Of a DNA stretch of 64,000 nucleotides, positions 42,275 through 51,216 are shown piece after piece; position 1 is the stretch's first letter; the number at the start of each line of letters is the position of its first letter. The notes under the pieces are model-generated. The model saw only the letters and a list, made by a program, of their open reading frames with translations. It searched no databases and had not been told where the DNA came from. The position numbers were made by a program, and so were the translations under genes. Source of the DNA: Nonomuraea rhodomycinica (GTDB taxonomy: Bacteria; Actinomycetota; Actinomycetes; Streptosporangiales; Streptosporangiaceae); NCBI RefSeq assembly GCF_013363995.1, contig NZ_JABWGO010000001.1, forward strand, positions 124,001-188,000, given 5' to 3'.

Positions 42275-42291
42275 CGCCCGGTCCCCGGGCG
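42275..42291. terminator. short terminator-like hairpin
   Basis: CGCCCGG (42275-42281) and CCGGGCG (42285-42291) form a 7-bp stem with a TCC loop between the convergent MFS and carboxylesterase stops. The stem is GC-rich and has no T run. Confidence 0.45.
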
Positions 42292-42297
42292 GGCCGG

Positions 42298-43731
42298 TCA
42301 GCCGATGACCGGGAAGCCCGTCCTCGACCAGAGTGCGCGGGAGGCAGCCTCCGGGTCCTCGGCGTCGGACGGCGAGGCGTCGAACAGGTGGGTGACGGCG
42401 GTGGCCGGGTCGTGGCGCGGCCAGCCGGGGTCGCCCGTCGCGGCGAAGCCGGTCCAGGCGGTCACGAACTGCTCCGACACCTTCGGCAGGTCGGGCGAGC
42501 CGCCGGTCAGCCCGGTGGCCATGTCGTCGCCGACGTTGCCGAAGACGAGCGGGACCTCCAGCCCGTGGCAGGCCCGGAAGGCGTCCGTGGGCGACCAGGT
42601 CAGCTCGTAGGCGTAGGTGGTGCCGGTGTGCGCGTCGGCCAGCAGCGCGCTCGGCATCCGGAACATCCAGTCCGACATCAGCACCTCGTACAGCTCGGCG
42701 TCGGACGCCTCCGGCCTCATCCGCCGGTAGACCTCCTCCGCCCCGTCGGGGGCGAGCGTCTCCAGGGCTCCGGCCAGGTCCACCGGCCGCCCGCCGGCCA
42801 TCGCGCCGAACAGGCGGAACTCGTCCCTGGTGAAGCCCACGACCAGCTCGACGTCACGGGCCGCGCCGGCCGCCAGCGCGTTCCACGGCGTGTCGGGCAG
42901 CACCTCGCCGTCCACCACCGGGGCGAACGCCAGCCCCGCGTACCCCATCGCCCCCCAGCGGCCCGGATCCCCGAAGATCACCTGCGTGGCGACGTCCTCC
43001 GCCGCCGCCACCAGCGCCTCGGGCGCGCTCTCGCGCGGTGAGCCGCCCCCGAGCCGCCGGCTGACCTCCGCGGTGACACGGGAGGCGTAGGCGGGGGTGA
43101 CGAACATGGACGACGCGCTCTGCGCGATGGCCCGCCGGAACAGGCCCTCGGCCATCGGCATCGTCAGCAGGCAGGCGATGGCCCCGGCTCCGGCCGACTG
43201 GCCGAACGCCGTGACGTTGCCGGGGTCGCCGCCGAAGGCCGCGACGTTCTCCCGCACCCAGCGCAGCGCCGCCACCTGGTCGAGCAGGGCCCGGTTGTCG
43301 GGCGCCCCTTCGACGTGGCCGTAGCCCTCGAAGCCGATCCGGTGGTTGAAGGTGACCACCACCACGCCCCGCCCGGCCAGGTGCGCCCCGTCGTAGGCCG
43401 GCAGGTCGGCGAAGCCGGAGCGGTACGCGCCACCGTGGATCCACACCATCACCGGCAGCCCGGAGCCTCCCGGGTCGGGCGTCCAGACGTTGACCGTCAG
43501 GCAGTCGAGCCCCGCCGCCGGGTCCCACGCGGGCATGCCCATGAACATCGGCGGCTGAGGCGGCCGCGGCCCGAACCGGGTGGCCTCCAGCACGCCGTCC
43601 CACGGCTCGGCCGGCTCCGGCGCCGCGAACCTCAGCGGCCCGAACGGCGCTCTGGCGAACGGGATGCCCTTGAAGGCGGTGACGCCGCCCTCCTCGATGC
43701 CGCTCACCCTGCCGGTGCTGATCGTCGTCAT
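42298..43731 (-). CDS. type-B carboxylesterase
   Basis: The ATG at 43731, 6 bases after GGGGAGG, gives 477 residues. KGIPFARAPFGPLRFAAPEP, the oxyanion loop WIHGGAYRSGFADL, and FGGDPGNVTAFGQSAGAGAI with the catalytic Ser identify the family. The acid is probably in the GFTRDEFRLFG region, and the His is in RACHGLEVPLVFGN. There is no signal peptide, so it is cytoplasmic. It hydrolyses carboxylic esters of unknown identity, possibly para-nitrobenzyl-esterase-like. It is monocistronic. Confidence 0.92.
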   Translation of the reverse strand: MTTISTGRVSGIEEGGVTAFKGIPFARAPFGPLRFAAPEPAEPWDGVLEATRFGPRPPQPPMFMGMPAWDPAAGLDCLTVNVWTPDPGGSGLPVMVWIHGGAYRSGFADLPAYDGAHLAGRGVVVVTFNHRIGFEGYGHVEGAPDNRALLDQVAALRWVRENVAAFGGDPGNVTAFGQSAGAGAIACLLTMPMAEGLFRRAIAQSASSMFVTPAYASRVTAEVSRRLGGGSPRESAPEALVAAAEDVATQVIFGDPGRWGAMGYAGLAFAPVVDGEVLPDTPWNALAAGAARDVELVVGFTRDEFRLFGAMAGGRPVDLAGALETLAPDGAEEVYRRMRPEASDAELYEVLMSDWMFRMPSALLADAHTGTTYAYELTWSPTDAFRACHGLEVPLVFGNVGDDMATGLTGGSPDLPKVSEQFVTAWTGFAATGDPGWPRHDPATAVTHLFDASPSDAEDPEAASRALWSRTGFPVIG

Positions 43732-43830
43732 CGGCAACCTCCCCGAGATCGTGATCTTCTCCGGCCCCCAGTCTCCTCGCGGGCATGGTCGCCCCCTCAT
43801 CCGGGCCGGGCGATCAGCGGACTCGGGGGC

Positions 43831-44490
43831 TCAGGGCAGGTGCGGCGCGGCCTGGAGATAGGCCAGCACCGCCATCACCCGCCGGTTGTGGTCCTCGCAC
43901 GGCGGCAGGCCGAGCTTGGCGAAGATGTTGTTCGTGTGCTTGCCGACCGCCTTGTCCGTCACCCGGAAGCGGGCGGCGATCGCGAGGTTGGACAGGCCCT
44001 CCGCCATCAGCGCCAGCACCTCCCGCTCCCTCGGGGTCAGCCCGCCCAGCGGCTCGTCGCGGCTGCGGCGGGTCAGCAGCTGCGCGATCACCTCGGGGTC
44101 CATCACGGTGCCGCCCGCGGCGACCCGGCGCACCGCCTCCACGAACCGGTCGACGTCGCCGACCCGGTCCTTCAGCAGGTAGCCGACCCCGCCGGACCGG
44201 CCGGACAGCAGTTCGCGGGCGTAGAGCTGCTCCACGTACTGCGACAGGATCAGCACCGGCAGGCCCGGCACCAGGCGGCGGGCGGCCAGCGCGGCGCGCA
44301 GCCCCTCGTCGCTGTGGCCGGGCGGCAGCCGGACGTCGACCACGGCCACGTCCGGGCGGTGGCGGGTGAGGGCGTCCAGCAGCATCGGGCCGTTGTCCAC
44401 GGCCTCGGCGACCTCGAAGCCGTGGGCGGTGAGCAGGCGGATCAGGCCGTCGCGCAGGAGGGCGAGGTCTTCGGCTATGACAACGCGCAC
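43831..44490 (-). CDS. NarL/LuxR-family response regulator
   Basis: GTG at 44490 gives 219 residues. The receiver starts VRVVIAEDLALLRDGLIRLL, with the acidic pair at 7-8, phospho-acceptor Asp about 52 (DVAVVDVRLPPGHSDEG) and Lys in GYLLKDRVGDVDRF. The output domain is LTPREREVLALMAEGLSNLA, then AVGKHTNNIFAKLG. It overlaps the end of the histidine-kinase gene by 16 bp and is its cognate partner. It likely controls the divergent ABC genes at 45844. Confidence 0.93.
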   Translation of the reverse strand: MRVVIAEDLALLRDGLIRLLTAHGFEVAEAVDNGPMLLDALTRHRPDVAVVDVRLPPGHSDEGLRAALAARRLVPGLPVLILSQYVEQLYARELLSGRSGGVGYLLKDRVGDVDRFVEAVRRVAAGGTVMDPEVIAQLLTRRSRDEPLGGLTPREREVLALMAEGLSNLAIAARFRVTDKAVGKHTNNIFAKLGLPPCEDHNRRVMAVLAYLQAAPHLP

Positions 44491-45644
44491 GGGAGCTCCA
44501 TGGTGAGTTCGGTCGGGCCGCCGGGAGGGCTGTGCAGGGTGAGCCGCCCGTCGAAGGCGGACAGGCGCCGGTCGATGCCGCGGATGCCGGTGCCGGCGGA
44601 GCGGCTGGCGCCGCCGCGGCCGTCGTCGCGCACGGTCACGCGGAGCAGGCCGCCCGTGTGGGACACCCGCAGCCACGCGCGCGACGCGCCGCTGTGCTTG
44701 GCGACGTTGGTCAGCGCCTCGGCGGTGGCGAAGTACGCCGCGGACTCCACCGGGGCCGCCAGCCGTCCCGGCAGGTCGATCTCGACCTCGACCGGTGTCG
44801 GGCACAGCAGCGCGGCGGCCTCGATCGCGCCGGCCAGGCCGCGGTCGGCCAGCACCGGCGGGTGGATGCCGCGCACGAGGTCGCGCAGGTCGGTCAGGGC
44901 CTGGCCGGCCACCTCCCGGGCCTCGTCGATCATCTGCCGGACCTGCTCCGGGTCGCCGACGCCGCGGGCCAGCCCCAGGTTCATCCGGATGGCGACGAGC
45001 TTGGCCTGCGCGCCGTCGTGCAGGTCGCGTTCGATGCGGCGCAGCTCCGCCGCCCGCGCGTCGACCACCACGGACCGCGACTCGGTGAGCTGCCGGATCC
45101 GCGCGGCCGGCGTCAGGCCGGGGAGGAGCAGCAGCGCCGTCAGCCGCGCCTGCACGGTCTGCAGGAGGGGGACGGCCATCAGGGTGATCAGGGCGATGGC
45201 CGCGACGGAGACGCTGAAGGCCAGGGTGGTCACGCTCTCGACCTGGGCCACGCGTACCCGGAAGAAGACGTAGTCGAAGGCGGCGACCAGGGCCCAGATG
45301 ACGAGGGCCGGGGCCGGCCAGGTGATCCCGTGCACGACGAGCCAGGCGAGCTCCCGCCGGGTGGCGGGGTCGCCCGGTCCGGCGCGCCGATCGGGCCCGG
45401 CGCGCCAGTGGTGCGGCTCGGGTCCGCCCGGGTCGAGGACGCGGGCCGCCCAGGCGCGCTGGAACCGGGCCAGGCGCCGGACGAGCGCGAGCACCCGGAC
45501 CAGCGGCGGCCGGCCGAGCCCGGCCACCGGGACCAGCGCGACGCTCGCCAGCAGCAGGGCGGCCAGCGCCGGCGCGGCCACGCCCGTGGCGGCGTTCAGC
45601 AGCAGCCCTCCGGCCGCGACGCACAGGCGGCGAACCCCGATCAC
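44475..45644 (-). CDS. NarL-type sensor histidine kinase
   Basis: GTG at 45644, after GGGGGAGGG, gives 389 residues. There are two N-terminal membrane hairpins (GVAAPALAALLLASVALVPV, and two more around residues 105-175). HisKA_3 reads RRIERDLHDGAQAKLVAIRM with the phospho-His. The HATPase motifs are ATAEALTNVAKHSGASRAWL (N box), VRDDGRGGASRSAGTGIRGI and RLSAFDGRL. The long membrane part with almost no external loop suggests intramembrane sensing, as in antibiotic-responsive kinases. The start region is a 41-bp tandem duplication (separate entry). Confidence 0.9.
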   Translation of the reverse strand: MIGVRRLCVAAGGLLLNAATGVAAPALAALLLASVALVPVAGLGRPPLVRVLALVRRLARFQRAWAARVLDPGGPEPHHWRAGPDRRAGPGDPATRRELAWLVVHGITWPAPALVIWALVAAFDYVFFRVRVAQVESVTTLAFSVSVAAIALITLMAVPLLQTVQARLTALLLLPGLTPAARIRQLTESRSVVVDARAAELRRIERDLHDGAQAKLVAIRMNLGLARGVGDPEQVRQMIDEAREVAGQALTDLRDLVRGIHPPVLADRGLAGAIEAAALLCPTPVEVEIDLPGRLAAPVESAAYFATAEALTNVAKHSGASRAWLRVSHTGGLLRVTVRDDGRGGASRSAGTGIRGIDRRLSAFDGRLTLHSPPGGPTELTMELPCALS

Positions 45645-45686
45645 GACAACGACCCTCCCCCGCGCAGGCGGCGAATCCCGATCACG
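45624..45686 (-). repeat. 41-bp tandem duplication at the kinase start creating a mini-ORF
   Basis: The 22-mer beginning CAGGCGGCGAACCCCGATCA (45624-45645) recurs with one mismatch at 45665-45686. On the minus strand the upstream copy begins GTG (45685) and runs 14 codons (VIGIRRLRGGGSLS) to a TGA that overlaps the kinase GTG as GTGA. Confidence 0.6.
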
Positions 45687-45843
45687 GGCAGCAGTCTGCC
45701 CGATCCGCGGCGCCGTGACGGTAGGCCCAGACCTACCGGCGGAGGTGGGGATGTCCGCCCCCGGTGGTGGGCGCACCCCCATCGTGATCGGCCGGCCACG
45801 GCGAGAGGCTGACGGCCGTGAACCGAACGACGAGGGGAAGACC

Positions 45844-46785
45844 GTGATCGAAGTGAGCGGGCTGACCATGACCTACGGCGGCAAGGTCGCCGTGGACGAC
45901 CTGAGTTTCACCGTGCGGCCCGGACTGGTGACCGGTTTCCTCGGCCCGAACGGCGCGGGGAAGTCCACCACCATGCGCGCCGTCCTCGGCCTGGAGCGGC
46001 CCGGCGCCGGCAAGGCGCTGGTGAACGGCCGCGCCTACGCGTCGTGGCCCAGGCCCCTGCGGACGATGGGGGCGCTGCTCGACGCCGGGGCGGTGCACGG
46101 GGGCCGCAGCGCCCACGCGCACCTCGCCTGCCTCGCCCGCAGCAACGGCATCGGCCGCGAGCGGGTGGACGCCGTCCTCGGCCAGGTCGGCCTGGCCGGG
46201 GTCGCCGGCCGCAGGATCGGCGGGTTCTCGCTCGGCATGCGCCAGCGCCTCGGGATCGGCGCGGCCCTGCTCGGCGACCCGGCGGTGCTGATGCTCGACG
46301 AGCCGCTCAACGGGCTCGACCCGGAGGGCATCCGCTGGCTGCGCGGCCTGCTGCGCTCGCTCGCGGCCGAGGGCCGTACCGTGCTGGTCTCCAGCCACCT
46401 GATGAACGAGATGGCGCTCACCGCGGACCATGTCGTCGTCATCGGGCGGGGCCGGCTGATCGCCGACTGCGCCATGGACGTCCTGGCCGGGCGCTTCCAG
46501 GCGGAGGTGCTCGTGCGCACGCCCCATCCGGAGCGGCTCGCCGGCGTCCTGCGCGCGCACGGGGCGACCGTGGTCCGCGAGGACGACGGCGGCCTGTCGG
46601 TGCGGGACCTGGACGCGGCCCGGATCGGGGTGCTCGCGCTGTCCGAGGGGATCGCGCTGGCCGAGCTGTCCCCGCGCGGCGCGTCCCTGGAGGAGGCGTT
46701 CATGCGGCTCACCGAGGACAGCGCCGAGCACAGGGCCGAGTACGGGGCCGAGTACGGGGCCGCCCCGAAGGGGGCCGTGCGATGA
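45844..46785 (+). CDS. ABC transporter ATP-binding protein
   Basis: GTG at 45844 gives 313 residues of the DrrA/CcmA class. Walker A is FLGPNGAGKSTTMRAVLGLE, the signature is GGFSLGMRQRLGIG, Walker B is AVLMLDEPLNGLDPEG, and the switch His is in VLVSSHLMNEMALTADHV. The C terminus ends in a short HRAEYGAEYGAAP repeat. Its stop overlaps the permease start (ATGA). It is divergent from the two-component genes, as in bacitracin-type or lantibiotic-type resistance loci. Confidence 0.92.
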   Translation: MIEVSGLTMTYGGKVAVDDLSFTVRPGLVTGFLGPNGAGKSTTMRAVLGLERPGAGKALVNGRAYASWPRPLRTMGALLDAGAVHGGRSAHAHLACLARSNGIGRERVDAVLGQVGLAGVAGRRIGGFSLGMRQRLGIGAALLGDPAVLMLDEPLNGLDPEGIRWLRGLLRSLAAEGRTVLVSSHLMNEMALTADHVVVIGRGRLIADCAMDVLAGRFQAEVLVRTPHPERLAGVLRAHGATVVREDDGGLSVRDLDAARIGVLALSEGIALAELSPRGASLEEAFMRLTEDSAEHRAEYGAEYGAAPKGAVR

Positions 46786-49022
46786 TCGACGTGATCGCTT
46801 CCGAGTGGCTGAAGCTGCGCTCGCTGCGCTCGAACCTCTACCTGCTGGCCTGCTCGGTGGCGGCCGTCCTGGCCAGTGGCGTGGTCGCGTTCCTGATCGG
46901 CCGCGGGTTCGACCGGCAGACGCTGGACGAGCGGATGGGCTTCCCGGGCAACGGCGACGGCATCGGCAACGGCATCGCGGTCGCGTACTTCGTGTTCGCC
47001 GCGCTGGGCGCCCTCGCGATCACCTCGGAGTACGGGACGGGGATGATCCAGACGAGCCTGGTGGCCGTGCCGCGCCGGCAGCGGCTGCTGCTGGCCAAGG
47101 TCCCCGGGCTGGCCGCGGTGTCGCTGGTCGCGGGCCAGGTCCTGGCGTTCGGCATGCACCTGGCGGCGATGGCGGTGCTCGGCGACCGGGCCGGCCAGCT
47201 GTTGCGCGACGGGCAGACCCTGGGCACGCCGCTGTCCGAGCCGGGCGTGCTCGCCTCGGTGGTCGCCGCCGGCCTGTCGATGGCGGCGGTCACCCTGATC
47301 GGGCTCGGCGTCGGGGCCGCCGTCCGCTCCACGCCGGGCGCCCTGGTCGTCCTCGTCGTGGTCATCGTGGCGCTGCCGACGGTGGTGAAGACCCTCCCCT
47401 CGCCGCTGCGCGCCCGGGCCGGCTCCTTCCTCATCGAGAACCTGCCTCTGCAGATCGCCGGGGTCGGCGGCGGAGCGCTGCCGCCCGTGACGGCGGCCGG
47501 GCTGCTGCTCGCGTACGTGGTCGCCGCGCTGACGGCGGGGGCGACGGTGATCGCGCTCAAGGGGCGCCGGATCAAGGTCCTGGCCATCGGTACGGCCGCC
47601 ACCGTCCTGCTGTCGGCGGTGCCCGCCGTCGCGGCCGGTGCGCCGGGCTCCGGCCCGTCGTCGCTGACGTGGGCGGCCTGCGCGGACCGGAACCTCGTCA
47701 AGGAGATGCGCTGCGCCTCGATCGAGGTGCCCGTGGACTGGGCCCGGCCGTCCGGGCGCGAGATCCGCCTCACCGTCGGCATGCTGCCGGCCGTCGGCGC
47801 CCAACGCCGGATCGGCACGGTCTTCGCGATCCCCGGCGGCCCGGGCGGCTCGGGCGTCAAGGACCTGAGCACGTACGCGGGCAGCTTCGCCGAGCTGCGC
47901 GAGCGCTTCGACGTGGTCAGCGTCGAGCCCCGCAACACCATCGACAAGGGCGTCCTGCCGTACGACTGCCTCGTCTCGGGCCCGTGGATCGCCCTGCCCG
48001 GCAGCCGCGCCGAGTACGCCGAGCTGGGACGGCGCAACAGGCAGGCGGCCGAGCGCTGCCGCGCCGCCGATCCGGAGTACTTCGACCACATGGACTCGGC
48101 CTCGGTCGCGCGCGACATGGAGGCGATCCGGGTCGCGCTGGGAGAGGAGCGGCTCAGCTTCATCGCCTCCTCCTACGGCGGAGTGCCCGCCATCGCCTAC
48201 GCCCGCCTGTTCCCCGGCCGCGTCCGCGCGATGGTCATGGACGGCGCGGCCAGCCCGTACCTGGACCGCGCCCAGGGCATGCGCTCCCACGAGAGGGCCT
48301 TCGGCCGGTTCGCCGCCTGGTGCGCGGCGGACACCGCGTGCGCGCTGCACGGGCAGGACGTCGGCGCGCTCTGGCGGGCGCTGGTGGCGCGGGCCGACCG
48401 CGTCCCGGTTCCGGTCAGGGGGGAGCCGTCCGGGACCGCCTACAGCGGGTTCGACCTGAAGCAGGCCGCCGTCGCCAGCGTCGTCTCGCCGGGCCCCGCG
48501 CCCGGGTACCCCCGATGGACGCAGCTCGCCGAGGCGATCAGGCGGGCCGCCGGCGGCGACGCGTCCGGGTTCGCCGGCTACGTCCGCCAGGCCACGGGCA
48601 GCCCGAAGGTCCCGTCGTTCACCGGCATGAACATGACCCACTGCCTCGACGGCATCCGCTACGGCGGCTACGAGGAGTACCGCGAGGCGCGGCTCGCGGG
48701 TGAGCGGCTGCTGCCGAACCTCGCCGGGATCGAGCTGTGGCACCCGCTCGGCTGCGCGGGCTGGCCCGCCCCCGTCGTCAACCCGCCCGCGCCGCTGCCC
48801 GCCACGGGGCTGCCGCCGTTCCTGGGCGTCGGCTCCTGGACGGACTTCAGCCTGTCCGAGGACATCGTGCGGCGGGTGCCGGGGTCGTCGGCGCTCCGGT
48901 ACGAGGGCGACGGCCACGCGCTGTACAACAGCGGCGTCTCGTGCGTCGTCGCCCACGTCAACCGCTACCTCGTCAGCCTGCGCCCGCCCGCGCCGGGCAC
49001 GGTCTGCCGCCCCGCCGCCTGA
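46782..49022 (+). CDS. fusion: ABC-2 permease + exported TAP-like serine hydrolase
   Basis: A single 746-residue frame. Residues 1-260 are an ABC-2-type permease (MIDVIASEWLKLRSLRSNLY, SEYGTGMIQTSLVAVPRRQR, about six helices). Residues about 261-286 (RRIKVLAIGTAATVLLSAVP, ending AVAA) look exactly like a signal peptide. The rest is a secreted S33/TAP-like hydrolase: WAACADRNLVKEMRCASIEV, the oxyanion loop IPGGPGGSGVKDLS, nucleophile Ser about 464 in IASSYGGVPAIA, and a C-terminal TAP-like domain with LRYEGDGHALYN and its His. The hydrolase would therefore face outside, tethered to the permease. Its start overlaps the ATPase stop. Confidence 0.85.
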   Translation: MIDVIASEWLKLRSLRSNLYLLACSVAAVLASGVVAFLIGRGFDRQTLDERMGFPGNGDGIGNGIAVAYFVFAALGALAITSEYGTGMIQTSLVAVPRRQRLLLAKVPGLAAVSLVAGQVLAFGMHLAAMAVLGDRAGQLLRDGQTLGTPLSEPGVLASVVAAGLSMAAVTLIGLGVGAAVRSTPGALVVLVVVIVALPTVVKTLPSPLRARAGSFLIENLPLQIAGVGGGALPPVTAAGLLLAYVVAALTAGATVIALKGRRIKVLAIGTAATVLLSAVPAVAAGAPGSGPSSLTWAACADRNLVKEMRCASIEVPVDWARPSGREIRLTVGMLPAVGAQRRIGTVFAIPGGPGGSGVKDLSTYAGSFAELRERFDVVSVEPRNTIDKGVLPYDCLVSGPWIALPGSRAEYAELGRRNRQAAERCRAADPEYFDHMDSASVARDMEAIRVALGEERLSFIASSYGGVPAIAYARLFPGRVRAMVMDGAASPYLDRAQGMRSHERAFGRFAAWCAADTACALHGQDVGALWRALVARADRVPVPVRGEPSGTAYSGFDLKQAAVASVVSPGPAPGYPRWTQLAEAIRRAAGGDASGFAGYVRQATGSPKVPSFTGMNMTHCLDGIRYGGYEEYREARLAGERLLPNLAGIELWHPLGCAGWPAPVVNPPAPLPATGLPPFLGVGSWTDFSLSEDIVRRVPGSSALRYEGDGHALYNSGVSCVVAHVNRYLVSLRPPAPGTVCRPAA

Positions 49023-49033
49023 GCCCGCGGCGG

Positions 49034-49393
49034 CTACGACCGGGCCGGGATCTCGTGCAGGTGCCGCTCCACCCAGGAGCGCAGCATGCCCAGCGGCACG
49101 GTCACGCTGCGGCCCAGCTCGGTCAGCGCGTACTCCACGTGCAGCGGCACGGCGGGGTACACGGTGCGGTCCACGAAGCCCGCCTCCTCCAGCCGCCGCA
49201 ACGTCTGGGTCAGCACCTTGGGGCTGACGCCCTGGAGCTGCCGTTGCAGCTCGCCGAAGCGCCTCGGCCCGTCCTCCAGGGCGCCGATGGCCAGCGTCGA
49301 CCACTTGTTGGCCAGCAGGTCGAGCACGTCGCGGCAGGGGCAGAGCGCCGAGTAGACGTCGTGGCGGTCGTGCTCGCCGGTGGCGCACCTCAT
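49034..49393 (-). CDS. HxlR-family transcriptional regulator
   Basis: The ATG at 49393 gives 119 residues. The conserved Cys is in ALCPCRDVLDLLANKWSTLA, followed by ALEDGPRRFGELQRQLQGVS, PKVLTQTLRRLEEAGFVDRT and the wing VEYALTELGRSV. The N-terminal C-P-C group is where redox- or aldehyde-sensing HxlR members react. It is divergent from the quinone oxidoreductase at 49516, a standard regulator-target pair. Confidence 0.9.
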   Translation of the reverse strand: MRCATGEHDRHDVYSALCPCRDVLDLLANKWSTLAIGALEDGPRRFGELQRQLQGVSPKVLTQTLRRLEEAGFVDRTVYPAVPLHVEYALTELGRSVTVPLGMLRSWVERHLHEIPARS

Positions 49394-49414
49394 GATCACG
49401 GCTGGGACTCCTCT

Positions 49415-49437
49415 CTTACTACCCAACAGATAGTAAG
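49415..49437. promoter_or_regulatory. HxlR operator dyad
   Basis: CTTACTA (49415-49421) and TAGTAAG (49431-49437) are perfect 7-bp arms around 9 bp, inside the 122-bp divergent region. A further GTTACTACC half-site follows at 49449. HxlR-type regulators bind such TACT-containing dyads. Confidence 0.65.
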
Positions 49438-49515
49438 ACTCCTTGCGGGTTACTACCACCTGGCGGATAGCGTCCGGGATCGTCGCACCAAGCACACGAA
49501 GCGAGGAGAAGCAGC

Positions 49516-50478
49516 ATGTCGACGCCCACCATGCGTGCCGTCAGCCAGCCCGCGTTCGGCGGCCCCGAGGTGCTGGAGCCGGTCCGCGTCCCCCGTCCCG
49601 AGCCCCTGCCCACGGAGGTCCTGGTACGGGTGCGCGCCGCCGGCGTCAACCCGGTGGACTGGAAGACCCGCTCCGGGGGCGGCATGGCCGGGGTGCTCGG
49701 CCAGCCGCCGTTCATCCTCGGCTGGGACGTCTCCGGCGTGGTCGAGGAGGTCGGCTTCGGCGTGACCACCTGGAAGCCGGGCGACGAGGTGTACGGGATG
49801 CCGTGGTTCCCCCGCGCGGCCGGCGCCTACGCCGAGTACGTCACCGCCCCCTCCCGCCAGTTCGCCCGCAAGCCGGCCACCCTGGACCACGAGCACGCGG
49901 CCGCCGTGCCGCTGGCGGCCCTGACCGCCTGGCAGGCCCTGACCGACACGGCGGACGTCCGGCCCGGGCAGCGGGTGCTGATCCACGCGGGCGCGGGCGG
50001 CGTCGGTCACCTGGCCGTGCAGTTCGCCCGTCACCTGGGCGCGCAGGTCGTCACGACGGCCCGCGCGGCCAAGCACGAGTGGCTGCGCAAGCTCGGCGCC
50101 GAGGAGACGATCGACTACACCACGACCCGCTTCGAGGACGCCGTGGCCGACGTGGACGTGGTCATCGACCTGGTGGGCGACGGGCACGACGCCACCAGCA
50201 CGCGCTCCCTCAAGGTCCTGCGGCCCGGCGGCCTCCTCGTGGCCGTCCCCTCCGGAGTGTCGCCCGAGCTGGCCGAGCGGGCCGAGGCGGCGGGGGTGCG
50301 GGCCACGGCGTTCCTGGTCGAGCCCGACGCGCCGGCGCTGGCCCGCATCGCCGGCCTCATCGACCAGGGCGACGTCACGGTCGAGGTGGAGGACGTCCTG
50401 CCGCTGGAGCAGGCCGCCGAGGCGCACCGGCGCGGCGAGGAGGGACGCACCCGGGGCAAGCTCGTCCTGACCGTCTGA
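49516..50478 (+). CDS. zinc-independent quinone oxidoreductase (MDR superfamily)
   Basis: A 320-residue protein. The N-terminal GroES-like part (VLVRVRAAGVNPVDWKTRSG) is followed by the Rossmann motif VLIHAGAGGVGHLAVQFARH. No catalytic-zinc Cys/His pattern is present. It reduces quinones or electrophilic enones with NADPH, as in the QOR/enoyl reductase branch. GAGGAGAAGCAGC precedes the ATG. Control by the divergent HxlR gene fits an electrophile-stress role. Confidence 0.92.
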   Translation: MSTPTMRAVSQPAFGGPEVLEPVRVPRPEPLPTEVLVRVRAAGVNPVDWKTRSGGGMAGVLGQPPFILGWDVSGVVEEVGFGVTTWKPGDEVYGMPWFPRAAGAYAEYVTAPSRQFARKPATLDHEHAAAVPLAALTAWQALTDTADVRPGQRVLIHAGAGGVGHLAVQFARHLGAQVVTTARAAKHEWLRKLGAEETIDYTTTRFEDAVADVDVVIDLVGDGHDATSTRSLKVLRPGGLLVAVPSGVSPELAERAEAAGVRATAFLVEPDAPALARIAGLIDQGDVTVEVEDVLPLEQAAEAHRRGEEGRTRGKLVLTV

Positions 50479-50487
50479 CCAGGGCGA

Positions 50488-50972
50488 TCACAGGTGGAGA
50501 GCCGCGGCCGGTGCGCAGCAGCTGCCGGTCGTGAGTGGCCGGCACCACCGCGGCACCCGTGGCGGACAGCGCCTGTGTCGGCTCCCCCACAAGGTCATCG
50601 ACAGGTCGTTGGTCGGCTCGTCGAGCAGCACTACGTGCGGTCGCCCGGCCAGCAGGACGGTCAGGTCGAGCCGACGCCACTGGCCGATCGACAGGTCGAC
50701 GACCGGCTTGTGGGTGGCTTCGGAGGGAAGCAGCCCGAGCCGGACGAGCCCGACCGTGTCGACCTCGCCGCGCCCGCCCGAGCTGACCAGCGGGCCCACG
50801 CTCGTCCAGCGGCAGGTCGTGCCCGGCGCCGAGCAGCAGGCCGGCCTGATCCGGTAGCGCCGGCCGATCGACAGCCTGGCCAGCGGCCGGATGCGGCCGC
50901 TCACCGCGCCGAGCGCCGCCGGCGAGCACTGGAGCAGCGCGCATGGGCCGATGGAGCGATGACGGTGGACAT
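50488..50972 (-). pseudogene. decayed ABC-F ATPase
   Basis: An ATG at 50972 opens a 23-codon N-terminal scrap (MSTVIAPSAHARC...). After a large deletion the 3' part of the second nucleotide-binding domain is recognisable: LVRLGLLPSEATHKPVVDLS, the signature LSIGQWRRLDLTVLL, and Walker B VVLLDEPTNDLS. The frame then shifts to AVVPATHDRQLLRT. ABC-F proteins protect ribosomes or act in translation. Only the residue of one survives here, at the edge of the lower-GC cluster. Confidence 0.7.
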
Positions 50973-51216
50973 GCTTCCTCCGAAGGCAGGCTCTGGCGCG
51001 CCTCGGCGCGGCATGGCTGCGGCGCGGACGCGGGAACCTGAAAGGTGGGACGACGGCGGAACGCTCAGCGGCGCCCGGGGGGCGCGGTGGAGCCGGTCGT
51101 CCTCAGAGGATGTACAGATGCACGCATCTATCGCACCTGCGATCACTGCGTGCCCCTCAGTATCCCGGGCTTGGTGTCCGCCTGACGCCGCAAGGAACCC
51201 TCGACAGACGGATTGA
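50973..51216. other. 244-bp boundary region without a gene
   Basis: No gene supported. GC drops visibly from about 51110 onward. The left part probably contained the promoter of the decayed ABC-F gene. The right part is the 3' flank of the minus-strand cluster; no clear hairpin terminator was seen. Confidence 0.45.

Noticed and set aside
45298..45843. Upstream extension of the ABC ATPase
   Set aside because: The extra frame is antisense to the histidine kinase; the GTG at 45844 has a ribosome site and starts the conserved domain.
46035..49388. Long minus-strand frame opposite the ABC/hydrolase genes
   Set aside because: Composition is Arg/Ala/Pro/His shadow sequence typical of antisense frames in high-GC DNA. 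The plus strand has strong Walker, signature and catalytic motifs.
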